A DNA stretch of 64,000 nucleotides, taken from assembly GCF_016908325.1 (NCBI RefSeq), contig NZ_JAFBDR010000003.1:186001-250000 (forward strand), read 5' to 3'. Made by a program: the position numbers and the translations under genes. The stretch is from Aquibacillus albus (lineage in GTDB: Bacteria > Bacillota > Bacilli > Bacillales > Amphibacillaceae). The notes beneath the pieces are model-generated. The model ran no database searches and was not told the DNA's origin. It was given only the letters and a program-made list of their open reading frames with translations. Shown here in pieces: positions 39,731 to 47,289 of this stretch (positions are counted from its first letter, which is position 1; every line of letters begins with the position of its first letter).

Positions 39731-39764
39731 GTCCTCTTTTCTCATCGAAAAGAGGACTTTTTTA
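39731..39764 (+). terminator. S-box expression-platform terminator
   Basis: GTCCTCTTTTC / GAAAAGAGGAC stem with six T, 20 bp before the acyl-CoA-dehydrogenase-like gene. Confidence 0.9.
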
Positions 39765-39783
39765 TTGCTAGGGGGATTGGAGA

Positions 39784-40941
39784 ATGACAGTTGTATATGA
39801 ACAAATCGCAACGGATACAAATCTAAAGCATTTACTAGATCAAGCAGACTTATTAGCGAATCGCTTTAAAGAACGAGCAGCAGAAGTTGATGCAGAAGGC
39901 AGTTTCCCTTACGAAAACTTTGCTGATTTAAAAGAAGCAGGATTTTTAGCACTAACTGTACCGAAAGAATACGGAGGAAGCGGAATAAATTTATTTGAAT
40001 TTCTATTCGTTCAAGAACGTTTAGCTAGAGGTGACGGTCCAACAGCTCTATCAATCGGATGGCATTTAGGGGTTATATTAGAGGCTGCAGAAAAAAGGCA
40101 CTGGAACGAAGAAAGCTTTGCCAAACTCTGCAAACTTATTGTTGAGGAGAAAGCACTAATAAATCTCGCTCAAACAGAACGGGCTACAGGAAGCCCATCA
40201 AGAGGCGGAGTTCCTACTACAACAGCAATAAAAGAGGGAAACAAATGGCGAATTAATGGCGGGAAATCATTTACTTCTATGGCAGTAGCGTTAGACTATT
40301 CTGTTGTAACCGTTAACGTTAATGAAACAGGTAAAAGAGGATTTATCCTAGTTGATCATCAATTGGATGGTGTACAGGTAGAAGAAACCTGGGACAGTGT
40401 TTCAATGAGAGGAACCAAAAGTGATGATTTAACTTTAGACAATGTACTTGTAGATGAAGAGGCTTTATTAGTCGAAGAGGATATAAAAAAGCCGACTCCT
40501 AAAGGCTGGTATTTACAAATTCCCGCCGTGTACCTCGGCATCTCTACATCAGCAAGAGATTACGCCATAACATTTGCATCGGAGTACAGCCCGAATACTT
40601 TACCAGGACCTATTAAAGACGTACCTGAGGTAAGAAGAAAAATAGGTGAAATGGAACTCTCTTTGTTTAATGCTCGTGAAGTGTTATTTTCCGTCGCAAG
40701 AAAATGGGTAGAACAACCAGATCAGCAGCATCAAATCGGAGCAGAACTAGCTGCTGTGAAACACATTGTAACGAATAACGCGAATGATGTAGTCGATTTA
40801 GCAATGCGAATCGTTGGTGCAAGAAGTCTATCTGCAAGCAATCCACTCCAACGACATTTTCGTGATGTGCGTGCTGGGCTACATAACCCACCAACAGATG
40901 ATGCGATCGTTTACAACCTTGCCAATGCAGTGTTGAAGTAA
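39784..40941 (+). CDS. Acyl-CoA-dehydrogenase-like flavoprotein, SfnB/DszC type
   Basis: 385-aa protein with the acyl-CoA dehydrogenase fold (N-terminal helices, central beta FAD domain, C-terminal HpaH-like helices). It resembles the SfnB/DszC group involved in sulfur acquisition (sulfone and thiophene-type monooxygenation), rather than fatty-acid dehydrogenases. Motifs are FLALTVPKEYGGSGINLF, INLAQTERATGSPSRGG and SMRGTKSDDLTL. S-box control and the divergent flavin monooxygenase support a sulfur role. Start ATG 39784 after GGGGGATTGG. Confidence 0.85.
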   Translation: MTVVYEQIATDTNLKHLLDQADLLANRFKERAAEVDAEGSFPYENFADLKEAGFLALTVPKEYGGSGINLFEFLFVQERLARGDGPTALSIGWHLGVILEAAEKRHWNEESFAKLCKLIVEEKALINLAQTERATGSPSRGGVPTTTAIKEGNKWRINGGKSFTSMAVALDYSVVTVNVNETGKRGFILVDHQLDGVQVEETWDSVSMRGTKSDDLTLDNVLVDEEALLVEEDIKKPTPKGWYLQIPAVYLGISTSARDYAITFASEYSPNTLPGPIKDVPEVRRKIGEMELSLFNAREVLFSVARKWVEQPDQQHQIGAELAAVKHIVTNNANDVVDLAMRIVGARSLSASNPLQRHFRDVRAGLHNPPTDDAIVYNLANAVLK

Positions 40942-40955
40942 TTTTCAACACTGCC
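40926..40955. repeat. Inverted repeat at the flavoprotein stop codon
   Basis: GCAGTGTTGAA / TTCAACACTGC stem spanning the stop codon, without a T-run; may terminate weakly or protect the mRNA end. Confidence 0.6.
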
Positions 40956-41010
40956 AGTTGGGCTGGTTTTATGCCATGAGTGCATCATAGTGATTTAATT
41001 AGGAAAGCTA

Positions 41011-41850
41011 TTAAGCTTTTCTAACTAAAATTTTCCAGTTAGAGCCTGTTCCAATATTATGGATTTTTGCAAACGAACCTTGATTTATTGCTACTGCAAT
41101 ATTATCTAAAGAATTCACATAGACGAGTGGTTTGCTTACAGCTATATCTGCAAAAGAACGGCCATACACCATCATGCTTTTATAAACATCTCTTGAATCA
41201 TGTTGTATCATTACTTCTATTTTATCGCCATAATCCACTCCTAACTTTAGGAATAGTTGCCTACTAATATTAGTCCATAAATTGCCAAAACGAACATCTA
41301 AAATATCAATCATTCCCGTTACTATTCCGCCCTCATAATAAGCTTCCATGAAAGGTAGACTCTCAATAGAATCCAGTGGTAATTCTGGTCCAACCTGTTC
41401 AAAGGAAATCACATTAGCTGCTAATCTCGCGCCAGTATATGCGTAGATATCACGGCCATGAAAGGTATGAGATGCACCTGATTTCGGTAAACGATTAATG
41501 TTTTCATCGATTACTCTAACATCCTTTAATCCTATTTTATGATTGATATGAGAAAGTGAACCATTGTCTGGCGTAACGATATACTGATCCGTAACCGTTC
41601 TTACGACAACACTTTTACGATCAGAACCAACCCCCGGATCAACAACAGAAACGAACACTGTATATTTCGGCCAATACGAGACTGTTTGTAACAAACGGTA
41701 GGAAGCCGCCCAAATATCAAATGGGGGAATATCGTGTGTTAGATCAAATATTGGTATCTCAGAGTTAACAGAATGTGCAACACCATACATTGCACTAACC
41801 GCCCCATCACTTAAACCAAAATCTGATTGGAATACCAATGCATTACTCAT
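41011..41850 (-). CDS. SAM hydrolase / SAM hydroxide adenosyltransferase (DUF62)
   Basis: 279-aa protein of the DUF62 family related to fluorinase/chlorinase, which splits S-adenosylmethionine with water into adenosine and methionine. The conserved Asp-Arg-His set is Asp71 (VVDPGVG), Arg78 and His131 (FHGRD). It has no fluorinase-specific insertion seen. It stands alone next to two SAM-sensing operons; it may lower SAM or recycle methionine. ATG 41850 after AAGGGGAG. Confidence 0.88.
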   Translation of the reverse strand: MSNALVFQSDFGLSDGAVSAMYGVAHSVNSEIPIFDLTHDIPPFDIWAASYRLLQTVSYWPKYTVFVSVVDPGVGSDRKSVVVRTVTDQYIVTPDNGSLSHINHKIGLKDVRVIDENINRLPKSGASHTFHGRDIYAYTGARLAANVISFEQVGPELPLDSIESLPFMEAYYEGGIVTGMIDILDVRFGNLWTNISRQLFLKLGVDYGDKIEVMIQHDSRDVYKSMMVYGRSFADIAVSKPLVYVNSLDNIAVAINQGSFAKIHNIGTGSNWKILVRKA

Positions 41851-42092
41851 ACATACTCCCCTTTCTTCTAGTTTACTTTTAACTTTACGTGTACACCCAT
41901 TTGATAATGAAAAAAATTATTCCTTATTTTAAGAATTATTACCTTTATTCCTCCTTATTAGCTATTATATACCTCAGCACCCTCTTTAGAAAAACATGCC
42001 TAACAAAATTTATGATATTTGATAGTACCGAAGCAATTGTAGCGATACTTTTGTTCATTTCAGCACAATTTTCGCGCGGCACAAAACGAATC

Positions 42093-42143
42093 CTAGGGCT
42101 TTCGTTCACTTCATTCTCTTTTTCCTCGATGAACTACACGAAT
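42093..42143. repeat. Dispersed single copy of the 51-bp repeat, inverted
   Basis: Ends in TTTTTCCTCGATGAACTACA; read on the minus strand it matches most positions of the tandem unit at 34663-34934. A 92-codon plus-strand ORF covering it (41889-42167) has no ribosome binding site and is probably not a gene. Confidence 0.75.
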
Positions 42144-42173
42144 CCAAACTTAACTCATATATTCTGAATAAAC

Positions 42174-42211
42174 AAAATAGAGGCTACCCTTATAGGACAG
42201 CCTCTATTTTT
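42174..42211. terminator. Bidirectional terminator
   Basis: AAAATAGAGGCT ... AGCCTCTATTTT stem next to the stop of the stalk-domain gene; T-runs both ways. Confidence 0.87.
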
Positions 42212-42246
42212 AATCAATCCCTGTTTATTTAAAATGAAACTTGTAA

Positions 42247-42999
42247 TTAATGACTATGTCCTGTCTCTGTTTCTCCTGGAGGAAGGCTAAACTTCAAGTG
42301 TTCTTCATGGGTTACAAAATAATGGTGAATATCAAAATGCGGTACCTCAAATCCTGGATGACCATTTGGAACAAATTCTATATCTGTATGTTCAATTGGC
42401 AAGGAAGGCAGACCCTTCATCCCAGGGATATTCACATAACTTTCACCATTAATGAAGTCTTCTTGACTAATCATTTGTTCGATAAAAATTAACTTGCCTT
42501 TCTCTACTCCATATATTGGTCCCGTAGGAAGCTCATCTGGAAGACCCCAGTGTTGTCCCATTCCAGGAACGCCATCAGAATAGACTGACTCAACAGGCTC
42601 TAATGCGATTGAACCATCTGGTAAATCCAATACATATGCTGTCCATGTTGGTGTAGATTGATCCCAGTCTACATTTTCCGCACCAGTTGCCTCAGCTATT
42701 GCACGAATATGTACACTTGGTAGACCATTGTACATTTTAACTTCCAACTCTTCTTCATCAATAGTAAACGTTTTCTTTTCCTTATCAAATGTATAATCTT
42801 TTCCTAATAATTCAGCATAAGCAATGGCATCAACTCTTAATTTGCCTGGAACCCAATGTGTTGCATCGCCTTTAACTTCAACACCATTAATCTGGACAAT
42901 AACATCTTCTTTCACAATGGTTGAAGCACCTACTGCTGGTACAACTAACAGTACTGCAAAAACCATTGCCAAAAACATCAATAAAACATTCTTGATCAT
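42247..42999 (-). CDS. Secreted stalk-domain (copper-amine-oxidase-N-like) protein with His-rich C-terminus
   Basis: 250-aa exported protein: signal peptide (MIKNVLLMFLAMVFAVLLVV), a copper-amine-oxidase N-terminal-like repeat (about 29-118), and a C-terminal region resembling TTHB210/DUF5602 with PGMGQHWGLPDELPTGPIYG and HFDIHHYFVTHEEH. Histidines in the latter suggest metal binding. It ends GHSH. No neighbour in operon. ATG 42999 with AGGGAG is preferred; ATG 43020 lacks a site. Confidence 0.7.
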   Translation of the reverse strand: MIKNVLLMFLAMVFAVLLVVPAVGASTIVKEDVIVQINGVEVKGDATHWVPGKLRVDAIAYAELLGKDYTFDKEKKTFTIDEEELEVKMYNGLPSVHIRAIAEATGAENVDWDQSTPTWTAYVLDLPDGSIALEPVESVYSDGVPGMGQHWGLPDELPTGPIYGVEKGKLIFIEQMISQEDFINGESYVNIPGMKGLPSLPIEHTDIEFVPNGHPGFEVPHFDIHHYFVTHEEHLKFSLPPGETETGHSH

Positions 43000-43564
43000 T
43001 CCCCTACCACTCCCTGCCATTTTTTAGTTATTAAACCAATAAAAGTATATTATTTGGATCATAATAAATCAAGGTATTTTGAACTATTTTTTCAAAATTT
43101 TTTCAATTTTAAAATTTTTCGCTTTTTTCTGATCGCTAATTATGGTTAATTGGGAGGGGAATATTAAAATTTTCATATAATTAAATGGATCACTTATTTA
43201 AAGTTATTAAACAATCAACTCTACTTTTAGTTAGACCTATCAGACAACCACACAAATTTTAAGTCATTTTCTACTTAATTCGTAATTCTGGTTGTCATTT
43301 CGACAAAAAAACAAAAAATACACATGTTTACAGGTTCGTACATGCGTTATAAACTATAAAAGTGTTAAAAAAAAAATGACTTCATAAGGGGGATAGATTG
43401 GACAACTATATACATTTTACCTGGGTTAAACCAACAAGACAAAACAATTCTTTTGATTAATGAAAAACAAAATAAATTTTTCCATGTACGTATAAGTTTG
43501 TGTGAAGTAACGATGAAATACCACTTCCGAGACAAAAATTATAGGAAATGGGGGATTTAATTCT
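43000..43564. other. Intergenic region, AT-rich
   Basis: Mostly AT-rich promoter-like sequence. A 20-codon ORF (43398-43460) with AAGGGGG upstream may be a leader peptide; otherwise no gene seen. Confidence 0.5.
43398..43460 (+). CDS. Possible 20-aa peptide
   Basis: TTG start after AAGGGGG; predicted peptide includes DNYIHFTWVKPTRQNNSFD. It precedes a Spo0E-like gene by 105 bp. Too short for similarity; could be a leader peptide or chance. Confidence 0.25.
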   Translation: MDNYIHFTWVKPTRQNNSFD

Positions 43565-43732
43565 ATGGGACAAACAACCTTGCGTGAAAGAAAGCTAGAA
43601 AAATTACGTTTGCAAATGTACAAATCATTTCAGCAAGATCGTTATGGCGAAGAAGTTGTGTCTATTTCACAAGAACTAGATAAGTTACTTAATGAATTTA
43701 TTGTGATGCCCAAATCTAAGAAAGGAAACTAA
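43565..43732 (+). CDS. Spo0E-like sporulation-regulatory aspartyl-phosphate phosphatase
   Basis: 55-aa two-helix protein. SISQELDKLLNEFIV carries the family signature SQELD-x-L. Spo0E family members dephosphorylate Spo0A-P and thereby delay sporulation. Start ATG with GGGGG at 9 nt. Stands alone; a cyclic-di-GMP riboswitch begins 80 bp downstream on the same strand, so the two may be on adjacent transcripts. Confidence 0.82.
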   Translation: MGQTTLRERKLEKLRLQMYKSFQQDRYGEEVVSISQELDKLLNEFIVMPKSKKGN

Positions 43733-43810
43733 TCCTTTGTATGATTAGCACCCTTTCCAGATTAATATGGGTCTTAATATAAGTCTGTTTGAAAGTTTTC
43801 GAATGATATT

Positions 43811-43893
43811 GTACGACAAAGGCAATGTTACTGAAAAGTAATCGCGCAAAGCTATAGGGGCTAAGGGAAACTAAGCTAGCCAGCTACCGAATA
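43811..43893 (+). promoter_or_regulatory. Cyclic-di-GMP-I (GEMM) riboswitch aptamer, orphan
   Basis: CAAAGGCAAUG, stem-loop, CGCGCAAAGC, GGGGCUAAGG and AGCCAGCUACCG in GEMM-I order. The first ORF downstream, a LysM-NlpC/P60 hydrolase, is 630 bp away behind two terminators. Confidence 0.88.
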
Positions 43894-43964
43894 CTCATTC
43901 ATTTTACTATTTAGGGAAAAGTGGAATGGATAATGATCAAATAACAAAATGAATGTCTTTACAT

Positions 43965-43992
43965 AGCAACCATTAAAAGGATGCTTTTTTTA
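43965..43992 (+). terminator. Terminator of the orphan riboswitch
   Basis: AGCAACC / GGATGCT stem with one mismatch and seven T. Confidence 0.6.
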
Positions 43993-44187
43993 TGTAATCG
44001 CTGTCACTGGTGCTTTTTTCCTAGAATAATATAGTCTGCTTCATAAGTCGTACGTCAACCACTCAAAAAATTCTATGGGAGAAAGAGCAAAACTGTTACT
44101 CTAGAAATTTACTTACCCGCATTACAAATTCATTAAACATATTTTTTAAATTTTTTTAGTACACAATTAAAAGCAGCTTTGCACATT

Positions 44188-44222
44188 AAAAAATCGTCAG
44201 AAATATAACTGACGATTTTTTC
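44188..44222 (+). terminator. Strong intrinsic terminator
   Basis: AAAAAATCGTCAG / CTGACGATTTTTTC stem, T-run; no gene directly upstream, consistent with the end of a non-coding or decayed transcript. Confidence 0.85.
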
Positions 44223-44430
44223 TTATTATTTATGAAAGGTGCCTTCATATAGTGTCTCTTTTAATGGTCTACGGTCTGAGGGCTGTTCTCTTTCCTGTCA
44301 TTAGGTAGTACCCCTTGGTAACCAATCGCATGTGTAATTAAACGTTTTTGCGCAGCCTGTAATCTTTAACATGATGAAACAACTTTGTCTGACCACCATT
44401 TCTGCAATAGATTACATTATTCGAACAAAG

Positions 44431-44447
44431 ATTACATTTCTATTACA
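44431..44447 (-). promoter_or_regulatory. WalR (YycF)-type box
   Basis: On the minus strand TGTAAT-N5-TGTAAT, a full match to the WalR consensus TGTWAH-N5-TGTWAH, 76 bp before a cell-wall hydrolase gene. WalR controls such genes in B. subtilis. Confidence 0.65.
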
Positions 44448-44522
44448 TCTATCATTTTTACTATATTCCTATGCTATAATGACAATAATTTCAAAAATTA
44501 GTCGTAAAAGGGGAACGATACG

Positions 44523-45281
44523 ATGAAGAAAACATTATTGTCCATTTCAGCAACTGTATTAATCGCTTCATCATTTGGGATTGGAGCAACTTCGGTACAG
44601 GCATCAACGAACACTAATGAATCCGTATCTATTAAACAATCATACCCACAATCTGAATCTATTAAACGAGTAACTAAAAATTCGGTTAGCAAATCAACCG
44701 CAACGATTGCTTCAATAAATCAAAGTACATATACCGTAATAGCTGGAGATACACTCTGGGGGATAAGCAAAAAGTACGACGTGTCCGTTTCTCAACTAAA
44801 GAAATGGAATAATCTATCGTCGAACACTCTTCAAATAGGTCAATCCTTAAACGTTAAGGTAGAAGAGAAGGAAAAAAGTGATTCTTCTAATATTGAACAA
44901 CTATCTAAAGAAGAAGATAAAGAAGTGAATAGTATAGTAAATGAAGCAACTAAATTAATTGGTACGAAATATGTATTTGGTGGAACATCACCAAAAGGGT
45001 TTGATTGCAGTGGGTTTATTTATTATGTCCTGAATCAGGCTGGCGAAAAACTGGATCGAACATCAAGCCTCGGTTATTACAATCAATCTACAAAGGTAAC
45101 TTCACCAGAAGTGGGAGACTTTGTCTTTTTTGCAGGTACATATAAATCTGGAATATCACATATGGGAATTTACATAGGAAATAACTCCTTTATCCATGCC
45201 AGCTCTAGTGGTGTTCGAATCACAAGCTTGGATGATTCTTATTGGAGTAAATACTTTCATTCATTTGGAAGATTAAACTAG
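44523..45281 (+). CDS. LysM / NlpC-P60 peptidoglycan endopeptidase
   Basis: 252-aa secreted DL-endopeptidase: signal peptide about 1-28, Ser/Thr-rich spacer, LysM (YTVIAGDTLWGISKKYDVSV, 70-112), then NlpC/P60 (145-252). The catalytic triad positions are Cys162 (FDCSGF), His213 (SHMGIYIG) and His225 (HASSSG). One LysM only, compared with several in LytE/LytF. Paired with a paralogue 200 bp downstream; a WalR-type box precedes it. Confidence 0.9.
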   Translation: MKKTLLSISATVLIASSFGIGATSVQASTNTNESVSIKQSYPQSESIKRVTKNSVSKSTATIASINQSTYTVIAGDTLWGISKKYDVSVSQLKKWNNLSSNTLQIGQSLNVKVEEKEKSDSSNIEQLSKEEDKEVNSIVNEATKLIGTKYVFGGTSPKGFDCSGFIYYVLNQAGEKLDRTSSLGYYNQSTKVTSPEVGDFVFFAGTYKSGISHMGIYIGNNSFIHASSSGVRITSLDDSYWSKYFHSFGRLN

Positions 45282-45392
45282 AGTAATGTTTAGTTTAGGA
45301 TAAAAGAAGTTTTACATAAATCAGTAGAGTTAGTCAGCAATATACCAAATCTACCAAAATCCACCACAATTATGACAGCTAGATTAAGTAAA

Positions 45393-45409
45393 TTTACAGG
45401 TTTATAACA
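45393..45409 (-). promoter_or_regulatory. WalR (YycF)-type box
   Basis: Minus strand TGTTAT-N5-TGTAAA, matching the consensus TGTWAH-N5-TGTWAH, 74 bp before the second hydrolase; same orientation and distance as the first box. Confidence 0.55.
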
Positions 45410-45482
45410 TATGATTATTGGCGGCATATCCATGCTATACTCGTTTTATCAACATGAAACGGCATCAAGGAGTGAGTTAGAA

Positions 45483-46268
45483 ATGATAAAAACTAGAAAA
45501 ACAATTTTAACAGTAGTAACAGCACTTACTTTTGCAACTGGATTCTCTACCCAAGCTAGTGCAGCTAATTATACGGTGAAATCAGGAGATTCTCTCTGGA
45601 AAATAGCACAAGAACATGATACTACTATTTCAAACCTTAAATCTATTAATAAATTAAACAATAATACAATCCAACCAAATCAAGTAATTACTACCAGTGC
45701 AAATAATTCAACAGTAACTGCTATCACCTATACTGTAGAAGCAGGAGACAGCCTTTGGTTAATCGCAAATAATCATAATGTTTCGGTTTCACATTTGAAA
45801 AAATGGAACAATCTTTCTTCAGATGCGATTTACGTTGGACAAGTACTAAAGCTTTCTGGAGTCGAATCTTCTAAACCAGACACAAAGATAGCTTCTGAAA
45901 CAGTTGTAAACTACGAAGTGATTGTAGTTGAAGAAGCGAAGAAACATATTGGTACACCTTACAAATGGGGTGGATCTACAGCATCTGGCTTTGACTGCAG
46001 CGGCTTTATCCATTATGTTCATAACCAGGCTGGTGTTGAAATATCTCGTACATCGGCAGCTAATTATTATGCTAAAGCAACGAAAATTTCAAACCCAGAA
46101 CCTGGAGATTTAGTTTTCTTTAAAAACACGTATAAATCAGGGATTAGTCATATGGGGATTTATATCGGAGACAACTACTTCGTCCATGCCAGCTCCAGTG
46201 GTGTAAAGAAAACAAGCTTAAGTAATCCTTATTGGAGTAAACACCTTGCTGGATATGGTTCGTTTTAA
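45483..46268 (+). CDS. LysM (x2) / NlpC-P60 peptidoglycan endopeptidase
   Basis: 261-aa secreted DL-endopeptidase: signal peptide 1-27 (TQASA), two LysM repeats (30-71 and 83-125), NlpC/P60 with Cys172, His223 and His235. The second LysM and the catalytic domain match the upstream paralogue closely, so the pair arose by tandem duplication. ATG 45483 after AAGGAG; the frame from 45411 has no ribosome binding site. Confidence 0.92.
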   Translation: MIKTRKTILTVVTALTFATGFSTQASAANYTVKSGDSLWKIAQEHDTTISNLKSINKLNNNTIQPNQVITTSANNSTVTAITYTVEAGDSLWLIANNHNVSVSHLKKWNNLSSDAIYVGQVLKLSGVESSKPDTKIASETVVNYEVIVVEEAKKHIGTPYKWGGSTASGFDCSGFIHYVHNQAGVEISRTSAANYYAKATKISNPEPGDLVFFKNTYKSGISHMGIYIGDNYFVHASSSGVKKTSLSNPYWSKHLAGYGSF

Positions 46269-46286
46269 CAAAATAATTAGGATGAG

Positions 46287-46314
46287 AAACCAGTCTGAAT
46301 GGACTGGTTTTTTA
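46287..46314 (+). terminator. Terminator after the second hydrolase
   Basis: AAACCAGTC / GACTGGTTTTTTA stem with a T-run. Confidence 0.87.
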
Positions 46315-46417
46315 TTTTCAACTGTTACTCTCCCCCAATCATCCTTCAAAAATTCATACATACGATGAATTTTTCAATCAATAATTAGGAACTCTATAGT
46401 TATAGGAGGTGTGCAGA

Positions 46418-46573
46418 TTGGCTCAAGACGTTCTATGTGAAGTGAAAAACTGTAAATATTGGGCAGACGGAAATAAGTGTGATGCTGATGCCATTTACGT
46501 TATTAGCCACAAAGGTAAACAAGCGTCTAACCAAAAAGAAACAGATTGCCAAACATTCGAGCCAGAAATCTAA
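46418..46573 (+). CDS. DUF1540 small Cys-rich protein
   Basis: 51-aa protein too short for common ORF cut-offs. The pattern Cys7-x4-Cys12 ... Cys21 ... Cys44 (VLCEVKNCKYW, NKCDADAIYV, TDCQTFEP) is DUF1540, a small putative metal-binding family common in Bacilli and clostridia, of unknown function. TTG start after AGGAGGT. Ends before a repeat/terminator region. Confidence 0.85.
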   Translation: MAQDVLCEVKNCKYWADGNKCDADAIYVISHKGKQASNQKETDCQTFEPEI

Positions 46574-46591
46574 ACAATACCTTCTTAATGG

Positions 46592-46686
46592 CCTGGCCTT
46601 CATAGAAGAAGGTCAGGCTCTGTACATAACCCCCAGTGTCCACGCACAGAGGACACATGTCCATATGAGGGGTCAGACCCCTTTTA
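46592..46686. repeat. Hairpin-rich intergenic element, GGGGTCAGACCCC type
   Basis: CCTGGCCTTC/GAAGGTCAGG hairpin, then GTGTCC/GGACAC, then GGGGTCAGACCCC with four T. Resembles the element at 13272-13330 and likely terminates the DUF1540 gene. Confidence 0.6.
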
Positions 46687-46777
46687 ATTTTCAGAAAATA
46701 TTGACATAGCTTATCATTAATAGTAGTGTAAAAACAGGTGTTTTTGGGAGATATTTTAACAAAGGGAGATGATGAGG

Positions 46778-47149
46778 TTGGACAAGCGTTTGAATTCAAG
46801 GGTAGACGTTGAACATCCCCCTACCGTTCAGACAACTTTAACAACAGTTAATGGATTAACATTGTTTAAGGAGGAAACAACCATAACCCTTAATAATCTT
46901 AGTATTGATGGGTTATCCTTTTCTACTGATTCAGAGCTCTCCATTGGTCAACATCTTGTTCTTGCTCTTCCACTGTTTTCATCAACAAATAATATTTTTG
47001 GGGAAATTATTTGGATGCAAGAGAAAACAACTGAACGGACGTATGGAATGAAAATCATTACAGCAGATTTTGATTATTTCCATTACATGAGTTCCTTTGA
47101 GGATTATTCACAAAATAAACAAGCGGATTTAGTAGGTGGGCGACAATAA
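46778..47149 (+). CDS. PilZ-domain protein, putative cyclic-di-GMP receptor
   Basis: 123-aa single-domain protein. Arg4-x3-Arg8 (RLNSR) and Asn40-x-Ser42-x2-Gly45 (NLSIDG) are the two cyclic-di-GMP-binding motifs of PilZ, with the expected spacing before a beta-barrel. It could read cyclic-di-GMP levels set by the EAL enzyme at 33689. Its target is unknown. TTG 46778 is 9 nt after GGGAG; ATG 46772 is close to that site. A terminator overlaps the stop. Confidence 0.75.
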   Translation: MDKRLNSRVDVEHPPTVQTTLTTVNGLTLFKEETTITLNNLSIDGLSFSTDSELSIGQHLVLALPLFSSTNNIFGEIIWMQEKTTERTYGMKIITADFDYFHYMSSFEDYSQNKQADLVGGRQ

Positions 47150-47166
47150 ATGTCGTCTTTTTTTTG
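47140..47166 (+). terminator. Terminator overlapping the PilZ stop
   Basis: CGACA/TGTCG short stem followed by eight T. Confidence 0.7.
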
Positions 47167-47289
47167 CATTTAAACGAACACAGGCTTCGTACGCCAACTG
47201 CTCTTGTTCATTCAGCGATAAATATATTCAGTGAAACTTGAGAATGAAATACTAATTGCTTTACACTAGTCATTAAAGGAGCAATGATT

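Larger units (their letters stand above)
43733..44522. other. Intergenic region with orphan riboswitch, two terminators and a WalR-type box
   Basis: Holds a cyclic-di-GMP-I aptamer (43811-43893), terminators at 43965-43992 and 44188-44222, and a WalR-like direct repeat (44431-44447). No coding region between the two terminators; a gene once controlled by the riboswitch may have been lost. Confidence 0.7.

Noticed and set aside
39530-39783. T-box instead of S-box before the flavoprotein gene
   Set aside because: No T-box 14-nt core word; the GGGGAGG/AACTGG and AGCAACC elements are those of SAM-I.
41889-42167. 92-codon plus-strand ORF
   Set aside because: No Shine-Dalgarno; its end is the dispersed 51-bp repeat copy. 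Hydrophobic stretch is weak evidence alone.
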